NCBI GenBank assembly: GCA_014925825.1
Contig: JACGCK010000275.1
Location: forward strand, 1 to 53,118
Direction of reading: 5' to 3'
Origin: Pholiota molesta
Lineage: Eukaryota; Basidiomycota; Agaricomycetes; Agaricales; Strophariaceae
Length of the DNA: 53,118 nt
In this document: positions 22,530-34,064 of the stretch, one piece after another
Position numbering within the stretch: the stretch's first letter is position 1
Layout of the letters: each line of letters opens with the position of its first letter
The notes under the pieces: model-generated
Databases searched by the model: none
Seen by the model: the letters and a program-made list of their open reading frames with translations, nothing else
Told to the model about the DNA's origin: nothing
Translations under genes and position numbers: made by a program

Positions 22530-23787
22530 TGACCAGGTAGGCTTGACTCTATTCCGATGTTCTGACCATTAATTCCAACATATCTTTCTAGCCACTGCTT
22601 CGATTCTCTTCCGGCGTATCTCGTTTTGTAGCAATTTGTTATAGCTTCTAAACTCCAGCTTCATAGATTTTTATACCGCCTACCTGTATTTATGGAGGCC
22701 AAATACGTCCTTTAGATGTGTCTGCCATGTCTCACCTCCTCATGACCCACTTCCACCTGCAATGTATCATTATTACTCCATAGATTCAATGTAGGTACGG
22801 TATAGTACCCTTCTACGCTGTTATATACGCTCAAATAAATTTTTATACCCTACATATGCCTATATCTATGTATAAGTATGTAAGGCCTCATCAGGTGCCT
22901 CTACCCATATGTTCCAACCTTCTTGGCTATATTATTGCGATAGGGATAGATAGATATGATCTGGGGGAGCCCTAATCCGAAGAGATTAGGAGACTATCTA
23001 TCCCTGGTGCTGAGATATAATCCAATGTATCACCAGGTAGATGAGTCAATGGTAGAGGACTGACTGTATCTGTGGTACATCTGGCTGCATATATTGAGCT
23101 ATATGAGTATAATACACCATGTACAGTTACTTAATTGATACTGAGAGCATTGGAACATGTTACTTTTATGCCCTATGACACCCTCCCACTAGATCTCCCC
23201 ATGGGTCACTTCTATCAACACCTAGGGACCCATAGCTCAACAGATGAGTACTTATAGTAGTATAGATAGTATCCCTCTCTTAATATAAGAGTCTTCATGT
23301 GTTGAAGGCATATACCTGCCTCTGCTCCCCCTCCCCTGCCATAAGAAACCGCATTTTTAATGAATCACACTCTATATATTCACTTAAAACGTCATATTAA
23401 TACTCCTATATACTATACCTATCTATGTGCCAAAATGCGACAGGAATGAGGAGAAACGGACTGAGCTAGAGCCCATTCTCTGTGCCAACAGGCAGGGGGA
23501 AGGACGGGCGCGCACGCATCAGGCGGCGGAGCGCGCACCCTATTTAGGCAATGTCCCACGGCGGGACGTTGGTGCCGAGCGGAAAGGGGACGGGAGGAGT
23601 GTGGGAGTGGTCCCGGTGCCGTTGCTACCCGGAATACCCTCAGAGGACTTATTTTTCTAAGTAGAATTAACTTTAACGAAGGTTTAATGAAAGAGGCCTG
23701 TTAATAGGGAAAGGGCGTCTCCTTAGAGGTGGTAACAACGTATGTTACCACCTCTAATTAGATCACTGATGTGGGCTTGTCAGGTGC
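22530..23787 (-). repeat. Right arm of foldback element
   Basis: Inverted copy of 21271-22528, including a 7-bp CGGTGCC-type insertion near 23613 absent from the left arm. Confidence 0.8.
23723..23757. repeat. Subterminal hairpin, right
   Basis: Same 15-bp stem as at 21301-21335 with the loop reversed, as expected from the mirror structure. Confidence 0.75.
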
Positions 23788-23793
23788 CTCAGT
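23788..23793. repeat. Target-site duplication, right copy (CTCAGT)
   Basis: On the minus strand this is ACTGAG, the last two codons (Thr-Glu) of exon 8 of the DUF1917 gene. The other copy at 21265-21270 is followed by GTATCG, the native splice donor. Confidence 0.75.
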
Positions 23794-24843
23794 GACTTTG
23801 GATTTGTCGTAAACATCAGGAAAGTATACGCAAATAAGATGCTGTCCTCTTGAATTCTCCTCTTCAGAGGATGTTGACACCTTTGCGAGATATGCGGAGG
23901 TGGAATGAAGGGGTCCTGACACGAGTGATGCTGCGAAGGGATGAGAAAATTCAATTTGCAAATTATTTCGATGAAGGTACATACTTGCGATGCTTGTCCA
24001 TATTATATCGATTTTGTCTGCGGGCGCAAAAATAAGCCTATAGAAAGAAAGAAAGATTAAATTATATATTCATGAAATGGGGAGTTATACTGGACAGTGA
24101 TCGAATTGTCGTTACCATTTACCAGATACATAGCCATGCTTAATGGCAATGCCCTTGAGTTGCTCTGTCGCCTCGGATTGCACCTGTGGCATTCACAATC
24201 AGGGCCACGTCCAATACAGGTACTTTGGTCCAAATTGCAACAAGAGTTTCACCTGTTCTCGCAGCTCCTTCTTGCTTTTAGCGCCCGTCTTCTTGTTGGA
24301 CCGGATAGGAATCGTCTCATCATTCTACGGATTCACACAGGTTAGAGATTCCGCGTCTGCTTTGTTCGCCGTTGATCATACCTTGATGTTTTCAACTTTT
24401 TCGGTAACCTCTTTCACTAAAAACGGACATAAGGCAAATAGAATAAGCCAATCAATATATACATACGCAGTTGAGCAGCCTCCTCGGTAGCCTCCTTTAC
24501 ACCAGTGTCCTCTTTCGATGGTTCAGAGCCTCGAACCCAAATCCACTAACCAGGTCCGGTCGCAAATCAGAATGTTGTCAGAATAAAAAGCTTGGAACAA
24601 GAACTGCTTCATGTCTCTCACAGGTTTGGTACCATCGTTTTGGACCATCGACGGTCTGTACTACAGTGTGCAAGAATGTCAGATGGTCTGTCACATATGG
24701 AATGGGCGCTACATTCCCGTCCGCCAGCGCAGTACAGGGTCGGCAGTTACCTTGCTAAGAAAATCTTGTAAAGACAGGTCAGATTGCGCCGTCCATGAGT
24801 ATTTGTAGGCATTAGGCAGGGTATCTTCGTCTTTGGTTGACAT

Positions 24844-25986
24844 CGTGGTGGTAAGGAACAGACAGCAGGTCGCGTATCCGTGCGCGCTACACTAATTGGA
24901 TACGTGTTGTTTTGGCTTATTGACGTGAACCCCGGGCCGGTCCGATCAACGACACTCGTCGTGCCATAGTGAAAGACCAAGAATTTAGAAACCAGACAGT
25001 CAAGTTAGGATGAGGATCAACAACTTTCTGGGTTGACTCGGAGTTACGTTTGGAAAAACCCAACGTTTTCAAAATTTCAGACAACCATCTTGAAAAGCAG
25101 TGCGCAATCCAGCTCTTCCTCGGATGGATTCGATTGCAATCACTAACTTTTATAAGCAAGCGCTCATACCATCGAGTCATATTCGAGGCATCATTCCAGG
25201 TTCATTTCCGCTGATGCAATGGATGGGTATATCAGTAGCCTAATAATGCCGTTCCTAGGCAGATAAATTATAATTGATTCATGGGATGCATCATTGGCGC
25301 CCAGGGCGTACTGCTATATATGAATACCGCATGGTCGACTTGGATTCTTGGAATGCTGTGTTCATTCCTGACACGGCAGCAATTCTGCATAGCACCTCAA
25401 AAGATTCTGATAGCAGGTACGTCTTTGTTAATTATTTTTCGATGTCTTTGGAATCCCAGGGTTTCTCAAGGTTTCTGGTCACTGTTGAACAAAGCGTTGA
25501 AGGGAATTGATAGCTGATCACTGTCTTCACTACCTTCTGGAAGTTGGCCCAGCGATGTTAGGCATGAGTAAAATTCGATGTGAAAGCTGATTGCTAGCCT
25601 CATATCATCTTCGAAACTGTTGTGATATTTAGTCCGTTCCTACGGTTTAACAGTTAGCAAAAATTATAGAAGAGTGAGGATCAATCTTTGGAAGAATAGC
25701 TTTCAGTAACTTGAAACACTTTTTGCATAGACGAAATAACCTGTCCACTTTCATGAGTTCTGTCTCATTCGATTAGACATCGCATTGGCCGACAGCGATG
25801 CTATGGACACCCAACACATCGTGTAATGCACGATAACAGACAAAAACATCTGAAAACAAATCTTTAGAACCCTATCAAGTCAAAATTTCAATTTTACCCA
25901 CTAATGATAAAAATACAGCACCAGAAGCGCAATATATGATACAAAAACAATGACCAAGGCGACAACATCCACAGAGCAGGGGTCCC
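24844..25986. other. Intergenic region upstream of DUF1917 gene, 3' of FCF1
   Basis: Open frames of 77-87 codons exist on both strands, but none shows recognisable domains, splice-consistent extension or conserved composition. Probably contains the DUF1917 promoter and the FCF1 3' UTR. Nothing else seen. Confidence 0.4.
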
Positions 25987-26928
25987 TCAACTGGGCGCAC
26001 CCTGGTCAGGCAAGCGCTCAATAGCGTACCGCCGCTTCACGATATACATCAGAGGCACACCAGGCACCTGACGGATACGGCGACGCAGCTCTCGATCACA
26101 GGTGGCGACGATGAAGCACTTGTGCGCCTGTACGCGCTGCACGAGGCAATCATCGGCATACGTGCCGGTATGCGTGCAGCGCAGACGCTCGAATCTGGGA
26201 TCCCGGGCGACACTATCGGAGAAAGGAACGGAAATGAGTGTTTTGTTTTTGTTTTTAGAAGATGATGGTGGTCCTTGATTGAACTAGGCGATTGGGAGAG
26301 AAACGAAGCTTTTGGCTTACCGAAGGGCGACGCGATAACGATGACCCAGTTTTTCTAATTCTGCCATTACACAGTCCGTAACGCAGGGGATGCCTGATCG
26401 GTGTAGATCATGGCTGGTCAACATGGTGAAAGGAAGACATGCACATGGTATCGTCCACTCACATTTGGCGTATAGACAGTCCATCATACCGCTCACCAGC
26501 TCAAGTTTATTTTGGAGGCTGAAATTGATGAAGTTCGTATCAATCAGAACGCGATATGGGGGCACCAGCGCAGTGTTATGCGCGAGGAACAACGAAGAAG
26601 CGACTTGAGGTCTGGATACAATGACACGGAAGATCAGCCTTATCTCAACCAACAAAGACAAACGGCGAGACACAGACACTCTTCTCACAGCTTTCTCTTT
26701 CACCTCTTCTTCCTTTTTCTTTTGCTTCAATTGGTTCTCCTTCCTGTGAACGTATCAGAAGTGAACAACCGTGTAATTTGAGAGGATTCCTGAATCCTTA
26801 CAGCCGAATGTCATTGGGATTCAGCATGCGCTTTACGGTTGCGAACTTCCGTGTCTTCTTCGCTTTGCCCTATAGCACATCTGTCAGCATATATGACTCC
26901 TCCACAAGAGAGGAGTGAGATAAACCAT
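25987..26928 (-). CDS. fcf1: rRNA-processing protein Fcf1/Utp24 (PIN-domain endonuclease)
   Basis: Component of the small-subunit processome; the family is the PIN nuclease that acts at early 18S pre-rRNA sites in the nucleolus. Six exons (26928-26926, 26869-26802, 26743-26678, 26611-26463, 26393-26321, 26212-25987) give 194 residues, close to the usual about 190. Seen: a basic N-terminus [36 protein letters not shown], the first PIN acidic site in [57 protein letters not shown] and [19 protein letters not shown]. The start exon is just ATG followed by GTTTAT; the next exon begins with Gly-Lys-Ala as in homologues, which fixes this choice. The exon 3 donor (GTCTGT) was chosen because it restores the conserved VPQV. 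Confidence 0.93.
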
Positions 26929-28879
26929 TTTGGTGGTAGTGTGGAAGGAGGAAGACAAGAGAGTGTGCAAAATTAGCACTGCCACTCATGAAACGTGCTC
27001 GGCATCAGCTTATGTAATCTGCGCATTTGAAGGATCTATCATTGAACTTCGTGTCCTGACATAACCTTCACTGCTCTTTCATTATCTTTCAACTTAGCAC
27101 GGTGTTTTACAATTTTCGAGGCTATGAAATCACCAACCACGGAGCTCCTCTTTCCCCCTATAATACGTTGATTACATAAAATTTCACTGGGTATGGCTTG
27201 ATCGTCAGGCTCAAAAATTGAGAGTCCATTGGTCCAAGTACAATACGAATCCTAATCTTTTCGTGGGATCATACGTCCAGGTGCCACTACGAACGTTGAG
27301 AGAATGAAAACGGAATTTTCTTACACTTATAATCTTTAGATAACTGCTAGCCCTCGTTTCCTCGCCATTAGCAAACGATCTTTACATCTACCCCAACCCC
27401 CCACGCAAACCAGGAAGTTATTACAGTATGCTTCCGACTTCGGCAGACCCCTTTTCACAACGAAGACTGATCCTTTCCTCGCGTTACTTTCATGAATTCG
27501 TTGACCTTAACTAGCAAGTTCTAAGTATACCAAATCCTGAAGGCGGTGTGCAAATCAAAAGTTGATCAAGCCACGAGGTAAGAGAAAATATACCTCAAAC
27601 TCCCTGTTGGTGCCACTAAGAGCCAAAAACAGCACATCGGACTCTCAACAGTCGGATGAATAGGTGGCCGACTTCGTCCGTCTTTCATGTCCCTGAGAGT
27701 CGCTACCTCTTCGAATTATAGTCCGCAGGCGCCGTAGCGAGATCCATCCCACTGTACATCTTCTTCACTGGCTGCCTCAGAACAGTCTGAAAAGCAACTG
27801 ATCTGAGATACAGTCAGTCTACTAACCAAATCATTGTGAACACCGTCGGAACATCGACTTGTGGGCGCATTAATATGGATGTTGGTGAAAGCTAGCGTTT
27901 TTGTGAAACATGCTCCAAGCTGTATCGTAAGATGGACTAGGTTGATCATCAGGACGGGACAGTAAACGTCAACTTATTAGAGACAACAAATATCCGCATT
28001 GTCCATTGTCCAAGTTGCTGATTCAGACATCAGTAATGGATAAGGCGAATTCGGAGCGCCTACTAAGTATACCATCGAAACTAGTCTTCTCCGAGTCCTT
28101 CTTCTTCAAGGAGAACCTAGAGTCGGCATCGAATACGTCCTAGCTGTTTATCGGACGAGTCTGCAGTTTCGAAAAGGTCTAAAGAATAATCTTCCGGGGC
28201 CCCGTTTCCTTATTGAAAGACCAGCTGACTTCCCAGGCGATGGCATCCTTGCGTTGAGGTCGGGACAAGACAGGAATGCGTGTGTGAGTCACCTTTACTT
28301 TCCACCGCAAACTACGGGCTGTGCTGCCTTTGAGAGCGGCAATCTTTTTCCGCAGGTGGGACACGCTCGAAGATAGTAGGTAGTAGTACGGACGGAACAC
28401 CGCCTGTGGGACCTAACGAGATGATTGACTGGAGAGAACGGCCTAATCGAAATGTTGTAACTTGTTTTGCGCGTGCAGAACACTGGAGCAGCGGTGCCAT
28501 GAATATATCCAGTCCCCAGAAAAATCCAAGTAAGAGACCGAGATTGCATTGGGATTATACAGATCAATTGAAGAATAGAGATTGCGATTAGAGCAGAGAT
28601 ATACGATAGAAAAGGCAAATGCGCATTGGCGTTGGACTGGAAGGGCGGCCAGGATTCGCGGCGGAATCCGGGCAATTGATGGGATCTTAGATTCTGGCAG
28701 GAGGAATCTGAAGTGTTTCTGGTCGCCCCTTCCGGTTTTGATCATCTATATCTCGTCTTTCGTATATATACCACAAGCTGTGGCCGCTATGTCGCTCCAA
28801 CACCTCCTCTCCTCACCGGTTCTTCCAGCCTCGTCCACCTCTAATTTAGTTTCTTCATCTTATTCAATACACATCCAAC
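26929..28879. other. Long intergenic region upstream of PAL
   Basis: Nearly 2 kb between two divergent genes. Open frames on the minus strand (27716-27949, 28295-28675) have no recognisable domain. I see no tRNA, repeat array or conserved exon. It plausibly holds the FCF1 and PAL promoters. Confidence 0.4.
28761..28770 (+). promoter_or_regulatory. TATA-like element of the PAL gene
   Basis: CGTATATATA lies about 110 bp upstream of the PAL start codon, followed by a pyrimidine- and TC-rich leader (CTCCTCTCCTC) typical of well-expressed fungal genes. Confidence 0.4.
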
Positions 28880-31593
28880 ATGGTCTTCATCTCTGGCGAA
28901 GTCAAGCACCACCGCAGGTCCTCCACTGCGTCCACCACTACTATCACTCGCGACGCTGCTTTCGTTAAAGTGACCGTCAAGCCTGGCGATGATCTACCAA
29001 TCTCCCCAGTACGCAGTGTACCTACGCGGTCATATTCAAGACTGCTGCCACGGAAAACGCATTCGACAGCCCTGGTTGACGAATTTATCCAGTCATTCAA
29101 AGAGCTAGAAAGCTACAAGTAAGTTATCTCTATTCATAGTATCATACTTTGCTAACAAAAAGGATAGGCACGGCAAACCCGTTCTGGTCGATGGCCATAA
29201 CCTCTCCATTGCCGCTGTAACTGCTGCCGCGAGATATCACGCCTCAGTCGCCCTCGACGACTCCCCAGCGCTCAAAAATAAACTTGCCAAGAGCCGCAAA
29301 GCCATCGCAGACAAGGTCGACGCAGGCCTGAGCGTATATGGCGTGTCCACAGGATTCGGTGGAAGCGCCGACACTCGTACTGACCAACCTATTCTGCTCG
29401 GTAATGCCCTTCTGCAGCACCAGCAGAGCGGCGTGCTTCCATCGACAACGAAGCCGCTCGAAGTTCTTCCTCTGCAGGATCCTCTCGCCACCACGAGCAT
29501 GCCGGAGGCATGGGTCCGAGGAGCTATCCTTATTCGCATGAACTCCCTTATTCGCGGGCACTCTGGCGTGAGATATGAGCTCATCGAAAAGATGAACGAA
29601 CTCCTCCAGGCCAATATCACACCCCTCGTTCCTCTGCGCGGAACCATCTCGGCATCAGGAGGTGCGTATCACTGCCTTCAGTCTTACTTTTGCGGTTCAC
29701 TCAATCATTTGACGCCTCCCTACAGATCTCTCACCTCTATCGTACATTGCCGGTGCTCTTGTCGGCAACCCGTCCATAAGGGTATTTGATGGCGCCGCGG
29801 CGTTTGGTGGACGTCAGATTGTCTCCTCTGTAGACGCTCTTAAGGCGCACGGCATTGCGCCGATTCCTCTGGTATCCAAGGAGCATCTGGGAATCTTGAA
29901 CGGGACAGCGTTCTCTGCAGCTCTCGGATCACTGGCGCTAAATGAAGCGGTTCACTTGACGCTTTTGTCGCAAGTCCTAACTGCTATGGGCACAGAGGCT
30001 CTGGCAGGAACGCGTGCATCCTTCGATCCTTTATTCACAGCGTTGCTCGTCCTCATCCTGGCCAGGTATTTAAAATTCCTTCCCTTCATCAATGATCCAC
30101 ATGCTAAATAGAAATTCTAGATTGAGACTGCTAAGAATATCTTCAGCTTGCTAGAAGGCAGCACTTTCGCCCAAACTCAGGAAAAGGAAGTCACCATCGA
30201 GGAGGATGAAGGCACCCTTCGCCAAGACCGCTACCCACTCCGCACCGCTCCCCAATTCATCGGCCCTCAAGTCGAAGACCTCGTCCAATCCCTCAAGACC
30301 CTCACCATCGAATGCAATTCCACTACCGACAACCCTCTCGTAGACGGTGAGACCGGGCAAGTGCATAACGGCGGCAACTTCCAAGCCATGGCTGTGACCA
30401 ACGCCATGGAGAAGACCCGTCTTAGCCTGCACCATCTTGGCAAAATAATGTTCGCCCAATGCGCCGAGCTCATCAACCCGGCCATGAACCGCGGCCTGCC
30501 CCCATCGCTCGCTGCCACGGATCCATCGCTCGACTACCATGCGAAGGGCATTGACATCGCATCTGCTGCGTACGTCGCCGAGCTGGGGTACCTCGCCAAT
30601 CCGGTGTCGACACACATCCAATCTGCCGAGATGCACAACCAGGCTGTCAAGTGAGTATCATTTATTTATTGCTCAAATCTTGTTGGATATGTGATAACGT
30701 CCGATATACTTTGTCGACGTCGCATCACTGTCATTTCGCACTTGGATGTCCTAAATCCGAATGCTGATCGCTTTATTTATAGTTCGCTGGCTCTGATCTC
30801 TGCCCGTGCTACTGTCAATTCTCTGGAAGTGCTTTCGATCCTGATGGCTTCATATTTCTATGCCATCTGCCAAGGTAAGCTGTGCCTGCTGTGCATACTG
30901 GATTTTATCTGATCTAATCTCAATCTCTTACAGCCCTCGATCTGAGAGCTCTGCAGTTCGAGTTCCACGAAGGTCTGACGAAAGTTGTCGCTGAGGAATT
31001 CACTGAGGCTTTCGGTGCATTCCTCTCGGGCGACGCGTCAAGGCCGGTCCTTTCGAACGTCGCGGCCGCCATGCATGACACCTTCGACGGCAGCGCCACC
31101 ATGGATGCGCGCGAGCGCATGCAAAAGGTCGCCGCCTCCAGCACAACGACCTTGCTCGATTTCTTCACTGGGCCCTCGTTCGCCGACTCTTCCCTGGTCG
31201 GCGCCGCACTCACATCGATACCCACCTTCCGCTCGCGCGTCGCGGCCAGGTTGTACACGCTCCTTGATGGGCTGAGGCGGGACTACCTCTCTGGCGCGCG
31301 TGGACCGGCGCCTGCTTGTGCTTATTTGAACAAGTCCCGCTCTGTGTATGAGTTTGTCAGGCTGACGCTTGGCATCCGCATGTATGGGTCGGAGAACTAC
31401 CACCGCTTTGAGAATGGCGTTGGCGTGGAGGATCAGACTGTTGGACAAAATGTTTCGCTCATCCACGAGGTATGTTTGGCTTTCTTTGCAGATAAATGCT
31501 TAGTTGCTCAACGTTTTTTTTCTGCCTTTCTCATAGGCTATCCGAGATGGCAAACTACAACCTGTCATTGTTGACCTGTTCTCGTCGCTATGA
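28880..31593 (+). CDS. pal: Phenylalanine/tyrosine ammonia-lyase (one-base frame break)
   Basis: Deaminates L-phenylalanine (possibly tyrosine) to cinnamate and ammonia, cytosolic. Seven exons: 28880-29118, 29168-29661, 29726-30065, 30121-30650, 30783-30874, 30934-31469, 31537-31593. Seen: [11 protein letters not shown], the catalytic-Tyr loop [15 protein letters not shown], the Ala242-Ser243-Gly244 triad that forms the MIO cofactor (split from the following Asp-Leu by an intron), [36 protein letters not shown] and [15 protein letters not shown]. With one base added it would be 762 residues, normal for fungi. Exon 3 breaks frame near 30031-30035: it reads [11 protein letters not shown] where the next frame gives the family's [10 protein letters not shown], followed by a correct phase-0 donor. 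The rest is fully conserved, so a consensus error or very recent mutation is likely. Confidence 0.9.
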
Positions 31594-32101
31594 ATTGGTT
31601 AAATTTCAATTCATTCTTGTATATTGTCTAGATCTTTGTTGGATTTCATTTTCTTGACAGTTGGAACCTGGTTGGAACAAATATAAATTATTCAACCATC
31701 TAATAACCTTTAGAATAGATCTCAATATTTTTGGCGGAATGCATTTCATCTCTTTCATCGACCATATTGATACCTGTATCACGTATCAACCTTTCTATTA
31801 CTATTTCAATAATAATTCACATCTTGTATTCTCATGGAACGACTTCTGAGACTTCGGTAAACTGTATATGTATTTGAGGCACAGTCGTATGTTTTCTATG
31901 GATTCAGATTAAACTATGAGGATTTTGAAGTCCACATGAAGTCATGGCATCACCAGCATCTCAAGATTCAGGGGCAAGGAGATAAGATAACTCGACAAAT
32001 AGTACATACCGGTTACTTTAAACCGGATATCTCATCCTTCCAGAACTTTGCTTTCTTGAATCTTCTTCCTTGAATCAGTCTGCCCTATCACAGTTACCGT
32101 C
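31594..32101. other. Intergenic region between PAL and FAD oxidase
   Basis: AT-rich spacer between two genes in the same direction. It should hold the PAL 3' end and the oxidase promoter; a CT-rich stretch (TTCTTGAATCTTCTTCC) precedes the oxidase ATG at 32102. No gene seen. Confidence 0.4.
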
Positions 32102-33836
32102 ATGATCCTCCCGAAAGATGACAGCGTTCTCATCGTTGGCGCGGGATGCTTTGGGGTCTCCACAGCGTACCATCTGCTGCAAAGGGGTTACACAAATGTC
32201 ACCATAATCGATCGTTCGCCCGTTCTGCCTGCCCCAGACGCGGCGAGCAACGACATAAATCGCAGTAAGTAACTGCATATCCCAGCGCTACCGTTACTAT
32301 CAACAACCTATCTACTCGTTCTTTTCAAGCATAACTTGTATGTATACCACGCTAACGATTGATCCTGCTACTCTAAACATAGTTGTTCGGAGCTCCTATG
32401 CAGATAAGTTTTACACCAAACTAGCACGCGATGCGATTCTGTCATGGAAAGACGAAAAGTGGGGTGGAACTTATCACGAGTATGTCTTCAAGATCCGAGT
32501 GCATTCTCTATTTTTTCTTTCTCGACATTGCTGACGACGAATCTCAAGATCCGGGGTGGTGGTTTTGGGGTCGTCCGTGTCTGGAGAGACATATGCAGAC
32601 GGGGCGTATGAGAACGATCTTTCTTTGGGAGCTTCTGTCAAACCATTGAATGACGGTGACGCAGTACGCTCAGCATTTCCCCCTCACGTACCCACAGCGG
32701 GGTTCGACGGGTTTTCGGGTTATTTAAATCGGGATGGGGGTTGGGCCAATGCTGGCCTGGGCTTGACATTGCTAATCAACGAAGTGAAGGCTTTGAATGG
32801 CAAGTTTATTCCTGGCAAAGGCATTACTAAGCTTGTTCGGGAAGGTGGCAGAACAACGAGCGTCCAATGCAGTGATGGCACCGTGCTCAATGCTTCGTTG
32901 GTTATCATTGCGACTGGTTCTTGGACTCCATCAGCTTTTCCAGAGCTAGCCTTGGGACATATCTGTCTCGCCACCGGGTAAGTGGCTGCTAAATGAAGCA
33001 TATCCGAATGTGAAGCATGCTGATACTGGTCAATAAATAGCCAATGTGTGGCAATGATCCAGCTATCTGAAGAAGAGGCCGGCGTGTACAGGGACTGCCC
33101 TGTGGTGGTCGATTTCGGTGGCTCAGGATTTTACGTGTTTCCTGTGAGCATAACCCCGCACCTATATAATTGTGAATCCGGAGCCTTACTCCACTGACCC
33201 AGCCTAATGAGAAAAATATTGTAAAAATCGCGATCCATGCCGCTGGATATACAAACTTCGATGCAGCCAATCCAGAGGTTTCCACCCCACGCACGGTGAC
33301 ATCCGACCCAATGCGCGGGCTTCATATTCCAAAGGCTGCGCTCCAAGAACTCAGGGCGAATTTAAAGAAGGTGTATCCGGATCTTGCTGAGAAATCTTTC
33401 ATTGGAATGAGACTTTGCTGGTAAGGTTCCTCATGGCGCATTTCTATACGATCTTGAAATCCTTGGAAATCTCATAAATTTCCAACAGGTACAATGACTC
33501 TCCCGATGGCGACTGGGTGATCAGCCGCTATCCAGGAGACGATTCCTTGATTCTAGCAACGGCTGGGAGTGGGCATGCGTACAAGGTAGCTCCTTCCCTT
33601 TCCATCGAAGTTTTTTCCTCGAAACTGCTGCTGAATATCTTGTTTAGTTCCTTCCAGTAATTGGGGGTCTGATTGCTGACCTTGTGGAAGACAAATTGGA
33701 CGCTGAACTTGTTGCAAAATTCGCGATCGACCGCAAGATATCCCAAGTGGATAATTCACGATCAGGACAGGTCCAGGCGCTGGATTTGGATGGACTGTGT
33801 ACCCTTGAGGACTTGCAGTTTCAATCCCTCGCATGA
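32102..33836 (+). CDS. FAD-dependent amine/amino-acid oxidase (sarcosine/fructosyl amino acid oxidase type)
   Basis: DAO-family flavoenzyme, expected to oxidise an N-alkylated or glycated amino acid with release of hydrogen peroxide; the exact substrate cannot be read from the sequence. Seven exons (32102-32264, 32383-32479, 32549-32977, 33041-33143, 33203-33420, 33489-33585, 33648-33836) give 431 residues with no break. The N-terminal dinucleotide-binding motif VLIVGAGCFGVSTAYHL (residues 9-25) ends in the acidic VTIIDRSP strand. Later come DGGWANAGLGLTLL, VIIATGSWTP, MRGLHIPKAAL, RLCWYNDSPDGDWVI, and LATAGSGHAYKFLPVIGGLIAD, the second flavin-binding region. No signal peptide and no obvious peroxisomal SKL end (it ends QSLA). 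Convergent with CPA2. Confidence 0.85.
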
Positions 33837-34064
33837 GAAATGACATGTCGTATAGATTAGAAAACATACGAGAGCCTGTAGTGCGATATTTTGGATAACT
33901 TCCACTCAGGCAGCAAAATTGAGATGGAAATGATACTATTATCTTGCAAGCAAGCAAGCTACAATTAACGATACATTGGTGTGATAACCTTTTGTTAGAT
34001 CCGAATTAGAAATGCGTAACCTTGTGGTCCAAGATATTTAGTTTTTTTTTTGTGTCCCTGTACC

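Larger units (their letters stand above)
21271..23787. mobile_element. Foldback (full-length palindromic) DNA transposon, non-autonomous
   Basis: The 2,517-bp insertion is an inverted repeat over almost its whole length, with its axis near 22529. The ends are GCACCTGACAAG... and ...CTTGTCAGGTGC, flanked by CTCAGT duplications. Arms match closely from the ends to about 22385 and 22665, with a 7-bp indel (after 21440 / before 23620) and scattered substitutions; the innermost roughly 140 bp per side is clearly diverged. Each arm has a 35-nt subterminal hairpin. The only open frames (76-77 codons, starting MPKCDRNEEKRTEL) are mirror copies and look fortuitous. No transposase is present, so mobilisation would need one in trans. 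A 6-bp duplication does not by itself fix the superfamily. Confidence 0.85.
20551..24843 (-). pseudogene. DUF1917 (Bles03/C11orf68-like) gene split by a transposon
   Basis: Twelve exons join to a 355-residue protein if the element at 21271-23787 is removed: 24843-24751, 24660-24622, 24545-24467, 24416-24382, 24324-24253, 24183-24116, 24037-23985, 23930-23788, 21202-21130, 21078-21041, 20981-20940, 20883-20551. Family features: YRPS...DGTKPWIWVRG, HGYVSGKW-LIFAPADKIDIIW, ATSLVSGPL, VYFPDVYDK, then after the element VLLRNHGATLSGVKSNLYT and IDSKHASGIPST. The tail is Lys-rich with KPKLKKK and DRPKKKRVV, suggesting nuclear targeting. DUF1917 proteins are known to have an eIF4E-like fold; their role is unclear. 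With the element, exon 8 reads into nine foreign codons and a stop, giving about 203 residues. A separate acceptor or element excision would restore it. Confidence 0.85.

Noticed and set aside
24515..24545. tRNA B-box-like GGTTCGAGGCTC
   Set aside because: It lies inside exon 3 of the DUF1917 gene (WIWVRGSEP) and no A box or cloverleaf is present.
28295..28675. 126-codon minus-strand frame upstream of PAL
   Set aside because: No start context, motif or splice extension; composition resembles intergenic DNA.
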